A stretch of DNA of 64,000 bases from Ancrocorticia populi (lineage in GTDB: Bacteria > Actinomycetota > Actinomycetes > Actinomycetales > Actinomycetaceae), in the NCBI RefSeq assembly GCF_003123745.1, contig NZ_QETB01000003.1:62001-126000 (forward strand), written 5' to 3'. Shown here one piece after another: positions 36,826-45,203 of the stretch. Under the pieces are notes generated by a model. The model made no database searches. It saw only the letters and a list, made by a program, of their open reading frames with translations, and was not told the origin of the DNA. How positions within the stretch are numbered: position 1 is the stretch's first letter; every line of letters starts with the position of its first letter. The position numbers were made by a program, and so were the translations under genes.

Positions 36826-38538
36826 TTAACCGACGATGTCGGGTGCCTGCGTACGCTCAGCAGACGCCGCCGCGTCGTTGCTTTGCGCCTCGGCGGCAAG
36901 CTCCGAAGCGATCCTTGCGCGGTAGTTATCCTTCTCTGCTTCGGTCTGCTCGGCACTCCATCCCAAAGCAGCCGCCGCGATCTCTGCAATCTCATCTACT
37001 GCTGCGCCGCCGCGATCACGCGCCTCCGAGTTCAACCGAACACGAGCGACGAAGATGTCCTCAAGATGCAACGCGCCCTCCACGGTGCAGGCCCGATGGA
37101 CCTCCGCGCGGATGAACTGCGGTGCCGCTTCGAGTGGCGTGGCAAGTGTGGGATCTTCATCGATTGTGGCAAGGACCTCACCAATCTCACTGCCGTAACG
37201 TGAGAGCAGATGCTTCATGCGATCTGCGTCGAAGCCGTACTTGGCGCCTAGGCGCTCCGACTGATTGACGGCAGCCTGATAGCCGGCTGCACCGGCTAAT
37301 GGCAGGCTAGACGTCACCGATGGCCGGCGTTTTGCTTCCTCCTCGCCTAGCGCAAAGTCAACGGCATCTTCGGCCATGACGCGGTAGGTTGTGAGCTTGC
37401 CTCCCGCGATTGCCACCATGCCCGGAATAACCTCAGTCACGGTGTGCTCCCGTGATACCTTTGTGGACTTCGATTCGTCCAAGACCTTCGGCTGTAGAAG
37501 CGGGCGCAAGCCAGCATAGGTGCCGATGATATCCTCGCGAGTAAGAGGACGATCAAGGATCTTGTTCGCCTGCTCCAAGATGTAATCGATGTCTTCACTA
37601 GTTGGCACCGGATGCTTGAGCTGTTCGTGCCAAGCAGTATCGGTAGTGCCAATCACCCAGTAGTGCTGCCACGGAATGATGAACAGGACTGATTTCTCCG
37701 TGCGCAGGAAGATACCCGTCTGCGCCGTGAAGCGTTCGCGCGGAATGACGATATGCACGCCCTTGCTCGCAAGAACCTTGAGGCCGCCCGTGCCTCCTGC
37801 CATGTCCTGTGTTTCCTCAGTCCAGATCCCCGTGGCGTTGATGACACGCTTGGCGTGGACCGTGATCTCATTGCCAGTCTCCAAATCGGTGGCAACCACA
37901 CCAGCTGCGTGCCCGCGAGAATCCTTGAGGAACTCGTGTACACGCGTGCGACTGGCAGCTTCGGCACCATAGGACAAGGCCGTACGAATAAGGGTGATGA
38001 CTAGTCGGGCGTCGTCCACACGGGCGTCATAGAATTCGATCGCACCGTTCAGAGCCGAGGGCTTAATCTCCGGGAACCGCTTGAGTGCGCCCTTCTTCGT
38101 ATGGTGCTGCTGGATGGGAACCGTCTTGTGCCCGCCTGCGCCAGCAACTGCTAGAGCGTCGTACATACCCACACCAACAGCGGAGTAGGCGCGTTCGATC
38201 ACAGGTGTCTTGAGCGGCCACAAGAAGGGCTGGGCTTCAACGAGATGAGGCGCGATGGTGGTGAGGAGGTTGCCCCGTTCGCGCAGGGCCTCGGCTACAA
38301 GTTTGAAGTCGAGATTATAGAGGTAGCGCAGGCCACCATGGACCAGACGGGAGGAACGTGAAGAGGTTCCTGATGCCCAGTCTTGGGCTTCGATCACGGC
38401 TGTGCGAAGCCCGCGGGAGGCTGCATCGAGCGCGATTCCGGCGCCCGTGACGCCGCCGCCCACAACCAGCACGTCGTATTCGCCGTCTTGAAGAGCTTCA
38501 AGAGAAGACGCGCGTTGTTCAAGGGAAAGAACAGACAT
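36826..38538 (-). CDS. glpD: Glycerol-3-phosphate dehydrogenase, FAD-dependent
   Basis: Oxidises glycerol 3-phosphate to dihydroxyacetone phosphate at the membrane and passes electrons to the respiratory chain or, in related anaerobes, directly to oxygen. About 570 residues: FAD-binding DVLVVGGGVTGAGIALDAASRG near residue 20, SSRSSRLVHGGLRYL, GTTDTAWHEQLKHP, and the C-terminal helical DUF-type domain. I use ATG 38538 with AAAGGA upstream. It lies between aroC and the prepilin peptidase, interrupting the conserved mltG-aro order. No glpF or glpK is near it. Confidence 0.95.
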   Translation of the reverse strand: MSVLSLEQRASSLEALQDGEYDVLVVGGGVTGAGIALDAASRGLRTAVIEAQDWASGTSSRSSRLVHGGLRYLYNLDFKLVAEALRERGNLLTTIAPHLVEAQPFLWPLKTPVIERAYSAVGVGMYDALAVAGAGGHKTVPIQQHHTKKGALKRFPEIKPSALNGAIEFYDARVDDARLVITLIRTALSYGAEAASRTRVHEFLKDSRGHAAGVVATDLETGNEITVHAKRVINATGIWTEETQDMAGGTGGLKVLASKGVHIVIPRERFTAQTGIFLRTEKSVLFIIPWQHYWVIGTTDTAWHEQLKHPVPTSEDIDYILEQANKILDRPLTREDIIGTYAGLRPLLQPKVLDESKSTKVSREHTVTEVIPGMVAIAGGKLTTYRVMAEDAVDFALGEEEAKRRPSVTSSLPLAGAAGYQAAVNQSERLGAKYGFDADRMKHLLSRYGSEIGEVLATIDEDPTLATPLEAAPQFIRAEVHRACTVEGALHLEDIFVARVRLNSEARDRGGAAVDEIAEIAAAALGWSAEQTEAEKDNYRARIASELAAEAQSNDAAASAERTQAPDIVG

Positions 38539-38669
38539 ATGGAGTTCCTTTGCAAAATGCGACACACCCTCGCACGGCGGTTTCCCGCCCCTGCACCCCA
38601 ATGAATATTTACGGAGATTCTAGCTATAAATAGGGGTGGCGCGAAACTCATATGAACAAGCGTGCGCGG

Positions 38670-39206
38670 CTAGGTTGGCCAGCCGATAAATGTGCAGGTT
38701 GCCCCGCCCACCAGCCACGGGCCAAGCGGGAGGGCAGTTGCCATTGTGGCGCGCCGGGTCAGCAGGAGAAACCCTGACCATAGTCCTGCGCCAATTACCG
38801 CTATAAGTAGCGCCAATACGAGGTCCACTCCGAGCCAAAGCCCTAACACACCCAAAAGTTTCGCGTCGCCACGCCCCAGAGAGGTGACCAAGCTAGCCGC
38901 ATATCCCACTACCAACCCACACGCCGCGGCAAGCACAGATTCGAGCCCTAGGCGCCCGTCGAGGATGCCCCCAAACAGAACCATGCACGCCGCGACGGCA
39001 AGAAGCGGATCTGGCAATAGATGCCGTATCGAATCCACGTATGCGGCAACAACAAGCGGCGCCACGGCAAGAGCTGAGAAGCACATCGCGCCCGACACGA
39101 AGTAGCTGGCGAGAAACAGTATGCTCCCCCATACCAAGCCCAGTATGCTGGCCTGGACAGGCCGAAGCGTCCCGCGCAGGAGCCGTTCCCTTCCCCAGAA
39201 TTCCAT
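38670..39206 (-). CDS. A24-family prepilin peptidase, short form
   Basis: Membrane aspartic peptidase of 178 residues that would clip class III signal peptides of type IV pilins or related proteins. The two catalytic Asp are placed in AAYVDSIRHLLPDP and SLGRGDAKLLGVLGLWLG (GxGD motif). It has about six helices but lacks the N-terminal methyltransferase domain with its zinc cysteines, as in TadV/FlaK-like enzymes. No pilus genes are in the window. It follows the AroE-like gene by 39 bases; this position (near mltG/aroE) is common for such genes in actinobacteria. Confidence 0.85.
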   Translation of the reverse strand: MEFWGRERLLRGTLRPVQASILGLVWGSILFLASYFVSGAMCFSALAVAPLVVAAYVDSIRHLLPDPLLAVAACMVLFGGILDGRLGLESVLAAACGLVVGYAASLVTSLGRGDAKLLGVLGLWLGVDLVLALLIAVIGAGLWSGFLLLTRRATMATALPLGPWLVGGATCTFIGWPT

Positions 39207-39245
39207 GGGGGCAGGCTACACAGAGGCCTCTTCTAACTGCAGAAG

Positions 39246-39869
39246 TTATCCACAGGCCGCCATCATGGCCCCGATATCGGGCTCGCGGCTGGTGAGTAGC
39301 CTGATCTGTGCGCCAGCCGTGTACAGCTCTACACGCTCGTTACTCGCGCGAGCTCCGTCCCATCGGAATCCGGTTGGACCGAATTCTATGGTGGGCTCGT
39401 GCTGAGGAGGTGTAACGGTAATCCCGAGCCGGTGGGCCACCGCACCCACCAGTGCATCAGGTGTACTTTCGATCCTCTCTACCCGTAACTGAGTGAGAGC
39501 AGCCAAAGCCGCCCATGCTTCGGGCCCGGTCGCATTCACACGCGCATAGCCTGCCAAATATTCTTGGCCGCTCGCTTGGCGCACGGCCTCGACCATCCCG
39601 GCCACCCGCGACAAGAAACCGAACGCCCCGGGAAGGCCGCCGGCGAATGCCAACGTATCGGCGAATCCCACGGCTTTCGCCAAACCATCTGAGTTCTCCG
39701 CGAGCCGCAGGGCGCCAGTTCCCGGTGGCACGGCTACGCCGGACCAAGCCGGTTCGCGCAGTGAAAGAACCTCGCCTAGATCCCCGCTCTTGGCGATCAC
39801 GTGCTCGGTAGTGCCCGCGGCTAATAACCGATACCCAAGGTCCTCCTGAGAACCAGCCCAAACGATCAT
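39246..39869 (-). CDS. Unrecognised protein, possibly a decayed shikimate dehydrogenase (AroE-like)
   Basis: A 207-residue soluble protein with no family I can name with confidence. It overlaps the mltG stop by 4 bases (ATGA), the slot where aroE is usual. Its first third resembles AroE in order and spacing: GSQEDLGYRLLAAG against the GSPxxHSxSPxxHNAA block, WSGVAVPPGTGAL against GxNVTxPxKxAxL, and AKAVGFADTL against AxxGAVNTL. But the catalytic Lys of the VTxPxK motif and the NTDG Asp are absent, and no clear Rossmann GAGG motif follows. If related, it is a pseudoenzyme. Start fixed at ATG 39869 by the overlap. Confidence 0.6.
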   Translation of the reverse strand: MIVWAGSQEDLGYRLLAAGTTEHVIAKSGDLGEVLSLREPAWSGVAVPPGTGALRLAENSDGLAKAVGFADTLAFAGGLPGAFGFLSRVAGMVEAVRQASGQEYLAGYARVNATGPEAWAALAALTQLRVERIESTPDALVGAVAHRLGITVTPPQHEPTIEFGPTGFRWDGARASNERVELYTAGAQIRLLTSREPDIGAMMAACG

Positions 39870-40951
39870 CCTTGCGGATTCTCCTCTAGCCACTCCCGGA
39901 ACTCCTTAACGTACTTTTGGTGCTCCTCGTATGTGGAGGAGAACTTTGTCTCTCCGGTATCAAGGTTCACCGTGACGAAGTAGAGCCAGTCGCCCTTGGC
40001 AGGGTTAGCTACCGCTTCAAGTGCATCCAGTCCAGTCGCCCCGATCGGTGACGGCGGCAGTCCAGCGTGAAGGTACGTATTGTACGGAGTATCTTCCTTG
40101 AGCTGTTTGGCAGTCGGCACGCCGCTATCGATACCAAGGCCATACAGCACACTGGAATCCATTTGAAGTTTGCCGTTCACATCGTCCTCATCGGCAAGCC
40201 GGTTATCGATTACCCTAGCCACCTTATTCAGATCGGCCGAGTTCCCCGCTTCTCGTTCCAAGATAGAGCCCTTGATGAGGTCCTCCTGCCACTGATCCCG
40301 ATCAATGTCCAGCTCTTCGAGCTGGTAGATCCTGGCATCAATCATCTCGGCTAATGCCTCTTCAACAGTGGTATCGGATTCGAACGTGTAGGTCAGGGGT
40401 GCGTACCAGCCTTCGGGGTCTCCTTCGGCCTCCTCCGGGAGCCCTATATCGCCCTCTTCGGCTGCCTCTTCACTCGTGCCTGGTTCGAGGCCTAGGACGG
40501 TGTCGAGCCGTTCATAAACACGCCACTTTGGCCAACCCTCGGGAATCGTCACCCTCTGTTCGGCCCGGGCCGCGGGATCGAGCAGCGCAGAAACTGCTCC
40601 GGTTGCGGACATCTCCTTCTTCAGCGTGTAGACCCCCGGCTGAATTGAGCCTGAACGCGAATCGTTATTAAAGGCATCCACGAACGCCTTCTCCGTGGCA
40701 ACTACGTCTTCATCCACGAGGATCGCGGCCATACTCTTGCCGCTACTGCCTTCGGGAATTTCAACGGTCACGCTACCTGTTCCGGGTCCCGGATAATCGG
40801 AGACCCGATCCGACCCTGAAAAGAACTGCGGAACGAGGAACACCAATGCCGCGGTGAGCACCATGACGATGAACGAGACAAGAACGGGAGTAACCCATCG
40901 CCTCTTCTTTCGGGCTGGAACAACTTCTAGCTCTTCGAAGATGTCGCTCAT
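39866..40951 (-). CDS. mltG: Endolytic transglycosylase MltG (YceG family)
   Basis: Cuts nascent peptidoglycan strands and so ends their growth. The 361-residue protein has a short cytoplasmic tail, one membrane helix (VLVSFIVMVLTAALVFLVP), a LysM-like VTVEIPEGSSGKSMAAIL segment, and the catalytic part with Glu in KGSILEREAGN, then LQMDSSVLYGLG and the TPYNTYLHAGLPPSPIG block. An acidic, Glu-rich insert near residue 160 is unusual but not damaging. It is coupled to ruvX (ATGA) and to the AroE-like gene. Confidence 0.95.
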   Translation of the reverse strand: MSDIFEELEVVPARKKRRWVTPVLVSFIVMVLTAALVFLVPQFFSGSDRVSDYPGPGTGSVTVEIPEGSSGKSMAAILVDEDVVATEKAFVDAFNNDSRSGSIQPGVYTLKKEMSATGAVSALLDPAARAEQRVTIPEGWPKWRVYERLDTVLGLEPGTSEEAAEEGDIGLPEEAEGDPEGWYAPLTYTFESDTTVEEALAEMIDARIYQLEELDIDRDQWQEDLIKGSILEREAGNSADLNKVARVIDNRLADEDDVNGKLQMDSSVLYGLGIDSGVPTAKQLKEDTPYNTYLHAGLPPSPIGATGLDALEAVANPAKGDWLYFVTVNLDTGETKFSSTYEEHQKYVKEFREWLEENPQG

Positions 40952-41412
40952 TCCGTCCTCTCTGTCTGGACCAGTTCACCTGGTTCGCGGCCAGTTTGGC
41001 GTTCGATATCTAAAGCAGTCTCTAAAATGATGATCGCTGCAGCCTGATCAACCACCGAACGGTGGTTGCGGGAGCTTCGTCCCGAGGCTGACAGCTGGGC
41101 ATGCGCCGTCACTGTAGACAAGCGTTCATCAACCAAACGCACCGGGACAGGAGCGATCCTGTTGGCCAGCTTACCTGCCCATGACCGTGCGTGGCGCGCA
41201 GAAGCTCCCTCAGTACCATCCATGTTTAAGGGAAGCCCCACGATCACCTCGATGATGCTTTCGCGTTTCACCATCTGGGCGGCCCGCCGGATATCCGATC
41301 CGTTTCGGGCTAGTGTTTCAACCGGCGTGGCGAGGATCGCGTCCGGGTCACATGTGGCAACCCCGAGGCGAGCCTGACCAACGTCGATGGAGAGTCTCTT
41401 ACCGCGGCGCAT
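40948..41412 (-). CDS. ruvX: RuvX/YqgF nuclease-like protein (pre-16S rRNA processing)
   Basis: RNase H-fold protein of 154 residues involved in maturing the 5' end of 16S rRNA; originally called a Holliday junction resolvase. It has SIDVGQARLGVATCDPD at the start, VGLPLNMDGTEG, DERLSTVTA and the end helix VDQAAAIIILETAL, with the acidic metal ligands intact. Its ATG overlaps the alaS stop by one base, and it is coupled to mltG. The order alaS-ruvX-mltG is general in Gram-positives. Confidence 0.96.
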   Translation of the reverse strand: MRRGKRLSIDVGQARLGVATCDPDAILATPVETLARNGSDIRRAAQMVKRESIIEVIVGLPLNMDGTEGASARHARSWAGKLANRIAPVPVRLVDERLSTVTAHAQLSASGRSSRNHRSVVDQAAAIIILETALDIERQTGREPGELVQTERTE

Positions 41413-44072
41413 TACCCGAGTTGCGACTCGATTGCGGCCTGAGCGGCGTCAATCTTTGAGGCATCTGTACCGCCGCCTTGGGCAATGTCATCGCGGCCAC
41501 CACCGCCACCGCCAAGGACCTTTGCGGCCACGGAGACCAGACGTCCAGCACGGATTCCGTGCTCACGGCCGCCTTCGGTGGTGGTCACAACGATGGAGGG
41601 CCGGCCATTGACCACACCGGTGATTACCACCACCGAGTTAGAGTGATCATCAAGGCGTCCGCGCACATCGTTTGCGAAGGTACGTACATCATCTGCGGAA
41701 TCAACTTCACCAAGCGCACTCACGTAAAGATCAGCATCACCGACATGCCGCGGGGTCTTCACCACGGCATCTACGCCTCCAGCCAAGCGCTCACGGCGCA
41801 TCGTGCCGATAAGCTTCTCGGCTGTCTTCAACCGTCCCAGCATCGAGTCGATACGGTCCGGAAGTTCATCGGCCCGAACTCCCATCATGGAAGAGATCTG
41901 AGAGACGAGTGCGCGCTCCTTGGCTCCTTGCTCATATGCCCGATCTCCCACAAGCGCATCGATTCGGCGCACTCCAGAACCAATCGAGGCTTCGCCCAGA
42001 ACACTCACAAGTCCGATCTGCCCAGTCTCATGGACATGTGTACCCGCGCAGAGCTCCTTGGACCAATCGCCGCCAACGGAGACTACACGGACTTCCTTAC
42101 CGTATTTCTCCCCGAACAGGGCCATTGCACCGGCCTTTCGAGCATCATCGATGTCCATAATTTCGTCAGTGACTTCAAGATTGTCCTGCAGCCGATCGTT
42201 GACTCGTGCCTCGATGTCCGAAAGCACCTCGGCCGGAACGGCGGAACCGTGCCGGAAATCGAAACGCATACGCGACGGCGAATTCTCTGAACCCGCTTGC
42301 GTGGCCTGTTCCCCGAGGAACTCGTGGAGCGCCTTGTGCACCATGTGCGTAGAGGTATGCGACCGCGCAATATCAATACGACGCTGCGTATCGATCGAGG
42401 CGACAACCTGATCGTCCAGAGCGATCGTGCCCTCACTGAGGTAGCTGCGATGGACGTGCAGCCCCTTCAGCGGCGCCTGAACATCCTGAACCTCAAGGAA
42501 GCCGCCACCGGCCACCTGAATGGTGCCATGATCGGCGAGCTGGCCACCCATCTCTGCGTAGAAAGGCGTCTGATCCAGGATCACGTCCACTTCACCGGGT
42601 TCGGTGACCACGGGAACGGATTGGCCGTCCTTAAGCAGCGCCACAACCTTCGCCTGAACACTCGCCTCGGTGTACCCGAGGAAACGCGTGAGCCCGCTCT
42701 GTCCCTGAATCTCGTGGTAAACGTGGGCATCCACGTGACCGGTTTTCTTTGCCTGAGCGTCGGCCCGAGCGCGATCCCGCTGCTCCTGCATGAGCGTGCG
42801 GAAGCCCTTTTCGTCAACCTTAATACCCTTTTCCTCCGCCATCTCGAGCGTGAGGTCAATCGGGAAACCGTAGGTATCGTGAAGTGTGAATGCGTCGCTA
42901 CCGGAAAGCGTCTTGTTCTTCGCGCGCCCCACAGCAAGATCGAAGATCTGCGTGCCCGCGGTGAGGGTGCGGCGGAACGCCTCCTCTTCCTCGCTGGCAA
43001 CCTGCAGGATCTGCCCGAATCCAGATTCAAGCTCTGGGTAGGACTCCTTCATCGCGTCCTTTGAGGCGGTGATGAGGGTAGGTACCACAACGTCGTCGAC
43101 CCCAAGAAGGCGAACCGAACGTACGGAACGGCGCAACAACCGCCGCAAAACATAACCGCGCCCATCGTTGCCCGGGCGCACTCCGTCGCCAATCAGCATC
43201 ATAGAAGAACGGATGTGATCCGCAATCACACGCATGAGGACGTCATCGTGACCGCCCTTGCCGTACGCCTTACCCGTAATTTCTTCAGTGGCGGTGATAA
43301 CAGGCAGGACCTGATCGGTCTCATACATGTTGGGCTTGTCCTGCAGCAGGAATGCAATGCGCTCCAACCCGGCGCCCGTATCAATGGCCGTCTGATCCAG
43401 ATCGCCGAGAAGCTCATAGTCCTTGCCCTGCCCGGGACCACGCATGTACTGATCGAAAACGAGGTTCCAGATCTCAAGATAGCGATCACCGCCAGGATCT
43501 ACGGTGCCGCCTACGGCTTCGGGTCCATATTCAGGTCCGCGATCGTAGTGGATTTCGGCGCACGGACCCGCGGGGCCAGGCTGTCCCGTGTCCCAGAAGA
43601 TCTCCTCGCGCGTGAGCTTCACGACGTGCTTGGGGTCCAAGCCAATACGCTTGGTCCACGTCTCGTAGCTGGCATCGTCGTGTTCCCAGATGGTGACCCA
43701 GATGCGATCGCCATCTAATCCGTATCCGCCCTCGGAGATCGGGGAGGTCAGGAGCCCCCACGCTAGATCGATGGCGCCTTCCTTGAAGTAATCGCCAAAG
43801 GAGAAGTTGCCGCACATCTGGAAGAACGTGCCGTGGCGCGTTGTGTTGCCGACGTTTTCAATATCGTTGGTGCGGATGCACTTTTGGACCGAGGCAACGC
43901 GCGGCCAGGGAGCCTGTTCCGTTCCCACAATGTAGGGGATAAACGGGACCATGCCGGCTATGGTGAATAGAACCGATGGGTCCGGCGATACCAGCGGTAC
44001 CGACGGCGCAATATGATGATCGTTCTTCTCGAAGTAATCGAGCCAACGCTGGCGAATCTCAGCGGTGCGCAT
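41412..44072 (-). CDS. alaS: Alanyl-tRNA synthetase
   Basis: Charges tRNA-Ala. The full 886-residue enzyme has the class II catalytic core (IRQRWLDYFEKNDHHIAPSVPLVSPDPSVLFTIAGMVPF), an editing domain with the zinc motifs HTSTHMVHKALHEFLG (HxxxH) and CAGTHVHETGQIG, and a C-terminal domain ending in a glycine-rich GGGGGRDDIAQGGG loop that resembles DHHA1. It starts the ruvX-mltG run and lies 23 bases after a DUF948 gene. No T-box leader is seen. Confidence 0.98.
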   Translation of the reverse strand: MRTAEIRQRWLDYFEKNDHHIAPSVPLVSPDPSVLFTIAGMVPFIPYIVGTEQAPWPRVASVQKCIRTNDIENVGNTTRHGTFFQMCGNFSFGDYFKEGAIDLAWGLLTSPISEGGYGLDGDRIWVTIWEHDDASYETWTKRIGLDPKHVVKLTREEIFWDTGQPGPAGPCAEIHYDRGPEYGPEAVGGTVDPGGDRYLEIWNLVFDQYMRGPGQGKDYELLGDLDQTAIDTGAGLERIAFLLQDKPNMYETDQVLPVITATEEITGKAYGKGGHDDVLMRVIADHIRSSMMLIGDGVRPGNDGRGYVLRRLLRRSVRSVRLLGVDDVVVPTLITASKDAMKESYPELESGFGQILQVASEEEEAFRRTLTAGTQIFDLAVGRAKNKTLSGSDAFTLHDTYGFPIDLTLEMAEEKGIKVDEKGFRTLMQEQRDRARADAQAKKTGHVDAHVYHEIQGQSGLTRFLGYTEASVQAKVVALLKDGQSVPVVTEPGEVDVILDQTPFYAEMGGQLADHGTIQVAGGGFLEVQDVQAPLKGLHVHRSYLSEGTIALDDQVVASIDTQRRIDIARSHTSTHMVHKALHEFLGEQATQAGSENSPSRMRFDFRHGSAVPAEVLSDIEARVNDRLQDNLEVTDEIMDIDDARKAGAMALFGEKYGKEVRVVSVGGDWSKELCAGTHVHETGQIGLVSVLGEASIGSGVRRIDALVGDRAYEQGAKERALVSQISSMMGVRADELPDRIDSMLGRLKTAEKLIGTMRRERLAGGVDAVVKTPRHVGDADLYVSALGEVDSADDVRTFANDVRGRLDDHSNSVVVITGVVNGRPSIVVTTTEGGREHGIRAGRLVSVAAKVLGGGGGGRDDIAQGGGTDASKIDAAQAAIESQLG

Positions 44073-44095
44073 GTGTTCCTCAGTCCTTGAAAGTC

Positions 44096-44443
44096 TTATT
44101 TACCGAAAGCAGATTTTACCTTGTTGGTTCCCTTGCGCACAGCCAAGATCGGTGCGGCCAAGGTGGAGCTCACAAGAGTGGTGAGCGCGGAAACGTCCTC
44201 CGCGGTGCGGGCGGCGGCAGCCGTGATCGTATCGATCCGTGCGATCTGACCGTTTGCGTCCCGGACGGTCTGCGCGGCCTCATCGATGGCCGGCAACGTA
44301 TGCTCCGTAATCCGCGTGACCGTATCCGCTAACTGATCCACAACGCCCGAAAGCTTAGCGATGGGCCGGATGAGTGCAATGACAAGAGCAACAAACGCAA
44401 GTGCGGCAACGATGCCAGCAATCCCGCCAAGTGTGATCTCCAC
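44096..44443 (-). CDS. DUF948 membrane protein
   Basis: A 115-residue protein with one N-terminal helix (IAGIVAALAFVALVIALIRPIAKL) followed by a coiled-coil-prone tail (LSGVVDQLADTVTRITEHTLPAIDEAAQTVRDANGQIARI). This is the DUF948 pattern, general in Gram-positives and often found before alaS, as here. Function unknown; a membrane-tethered scaffold is likely from its shape. It lies 54 bases after rpsD, past a terminator-like hairpin, and 23 bases before alaS. Confidence 0.85.
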   Translation of the reverse strand: MEITLGGIAGIVAALAFVALVIALIRPIAKLSGVVDQLADTVTRITEHTLPAIDEAAQTVRDANGQIARIDTITAAAARTAEDVSALTTLVSSTLAAPILAVRKGTNKVKSAFGK

Positions 44444-44461
44444 AATAACCTCCTAATAGCA

Positions 44462-44487
44462 AGAACGCGCCCCGGAGGGCGCGTTCT
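44462..44487 (-). terminator. Hairpin after rpsD
   Basis: AGAACGCGCCC and GGGCGCGTTCT form an 11-base perfect stem around a 4-base loop, 11 bases after the rpsD stop. The following T run is poor, so termination may be partial, allowing some read-through into DUF948-alaS. Confidence 0.75.
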
Positions 44488-44497
44488 CTTATGCTGA

Positions 44498-45121
44498 CTA
44501 GCGCGAGTAGTGCTCGACGACCATCTGGACGTCGCAGGTCACGGGGACCTCAACACGCTTCGGGCGCCGAACCAATGAGAACTTTAGCTTCTCCAGCTCA
44601 ACATCCAAGTATTCCGGAACCTTGGGCAGAACGTCGCGATGAACACCCTCGGCAGCCATAAGGAACTGCGGGGATGCCTGCGAATGAGCCTTGACCTGAA
44701 CAACCTGCCCGGGCTTTACGCGGAAGGAGGGGCGGTCAACGATCTGTCCATCAACCAGAATGTGGCGGTGAACCACGGCCTGACGGGCCTGAGCGGTGGT
44801 GCGGGCGAAGCCTGCACGGAGCACGAGCGCATCGAGACGCATCTCGAGAAGCTCAACGAGGTTCTCACCAGCAAGACCATCTTGACGGCGAGCCTCTTCC
44901 CACACGCGGCGCATCTGCGCCTCGCGGATTCCGTACTGTGCACGCAGGCGCTGCTTTTCCTTCAGACGTACCGAGTAGTCCGAATCCTTTGTGCGGCCGC
45001 GGCCATGCTCGCCTGGACGGTAGGGGCGCTTCTGCATGTAGCGCTCTGCCTTCGGGGTAAGAGCTAGGCCAAGGGCGCGCGACTGGCGCACCTGCTTGCG
45101 ATTACGGTTGCTTGCAGACAT
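44498..45121 (-). CDS. rpsD: 30S ribosomal protein S4
   Basis: Primary binder of 16S rRNA in 30S assembly. The 207 residues include the basic N-terminal part (NRKQVRQSRALGLALTPKAERYMQKRPYRPGEHG) and the S4 RNA-binding domain at about 97-160 (RLDALVLRAGFARTTAQARQAVVHRHILVDGQIV). It is the zinc-free form: the N-terminal cysteines of other S4 proteins are missing. As a lone gene rather than in the alpha operon, this matches actinobacteria. A hairpin terminator follows. Confidence 0.97.
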   Translation of the reverse strand: MSASNRNRKQVRQSRALGLALTPKAERYMQKRPYRPGEHGRGRTKDSDYSVRLKEKQRLRAQYGIREAQMRRVWEEARRQDGLAGENLVELLEMRLDALVLRAGFARTTAQARQAVVHRHILVDGQIVDRPSFRVKPGQVVQVKAHSQASPQFLMAAEGVHRDVLPKVPEYLDVELEKLKFSLVRRPKRVEVPVTCDVQMVVEHYSR

Positions 45122-45169
45122 GAATCTCCTGTCGATCTATGCACAACGCTTTCCTGATGAATGCGCTGC

Positions 45170-45196
45170 GGGGCCAACTCAAACGGCTAAGGCCCC
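45170..45196 (-). terminator. Weak hairpin after rarA
   Basis: On the minus strand GGGGCC (45196-45191) can pair with GGCCCC (45175-45170) around a 15-base loop, 8 bases after the rarA stop. No T run follows, so this is only a possible terminator. Confidence 0.35.
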
Positions 45197-45203
45197 AGGG
45201 TAG

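Noticed and set aside
42297-43064. Plus-strand open frame of 255 codons
   Set aside because: Antisense to alaS, composition typical of a shadow frame, no ribosome binding site.
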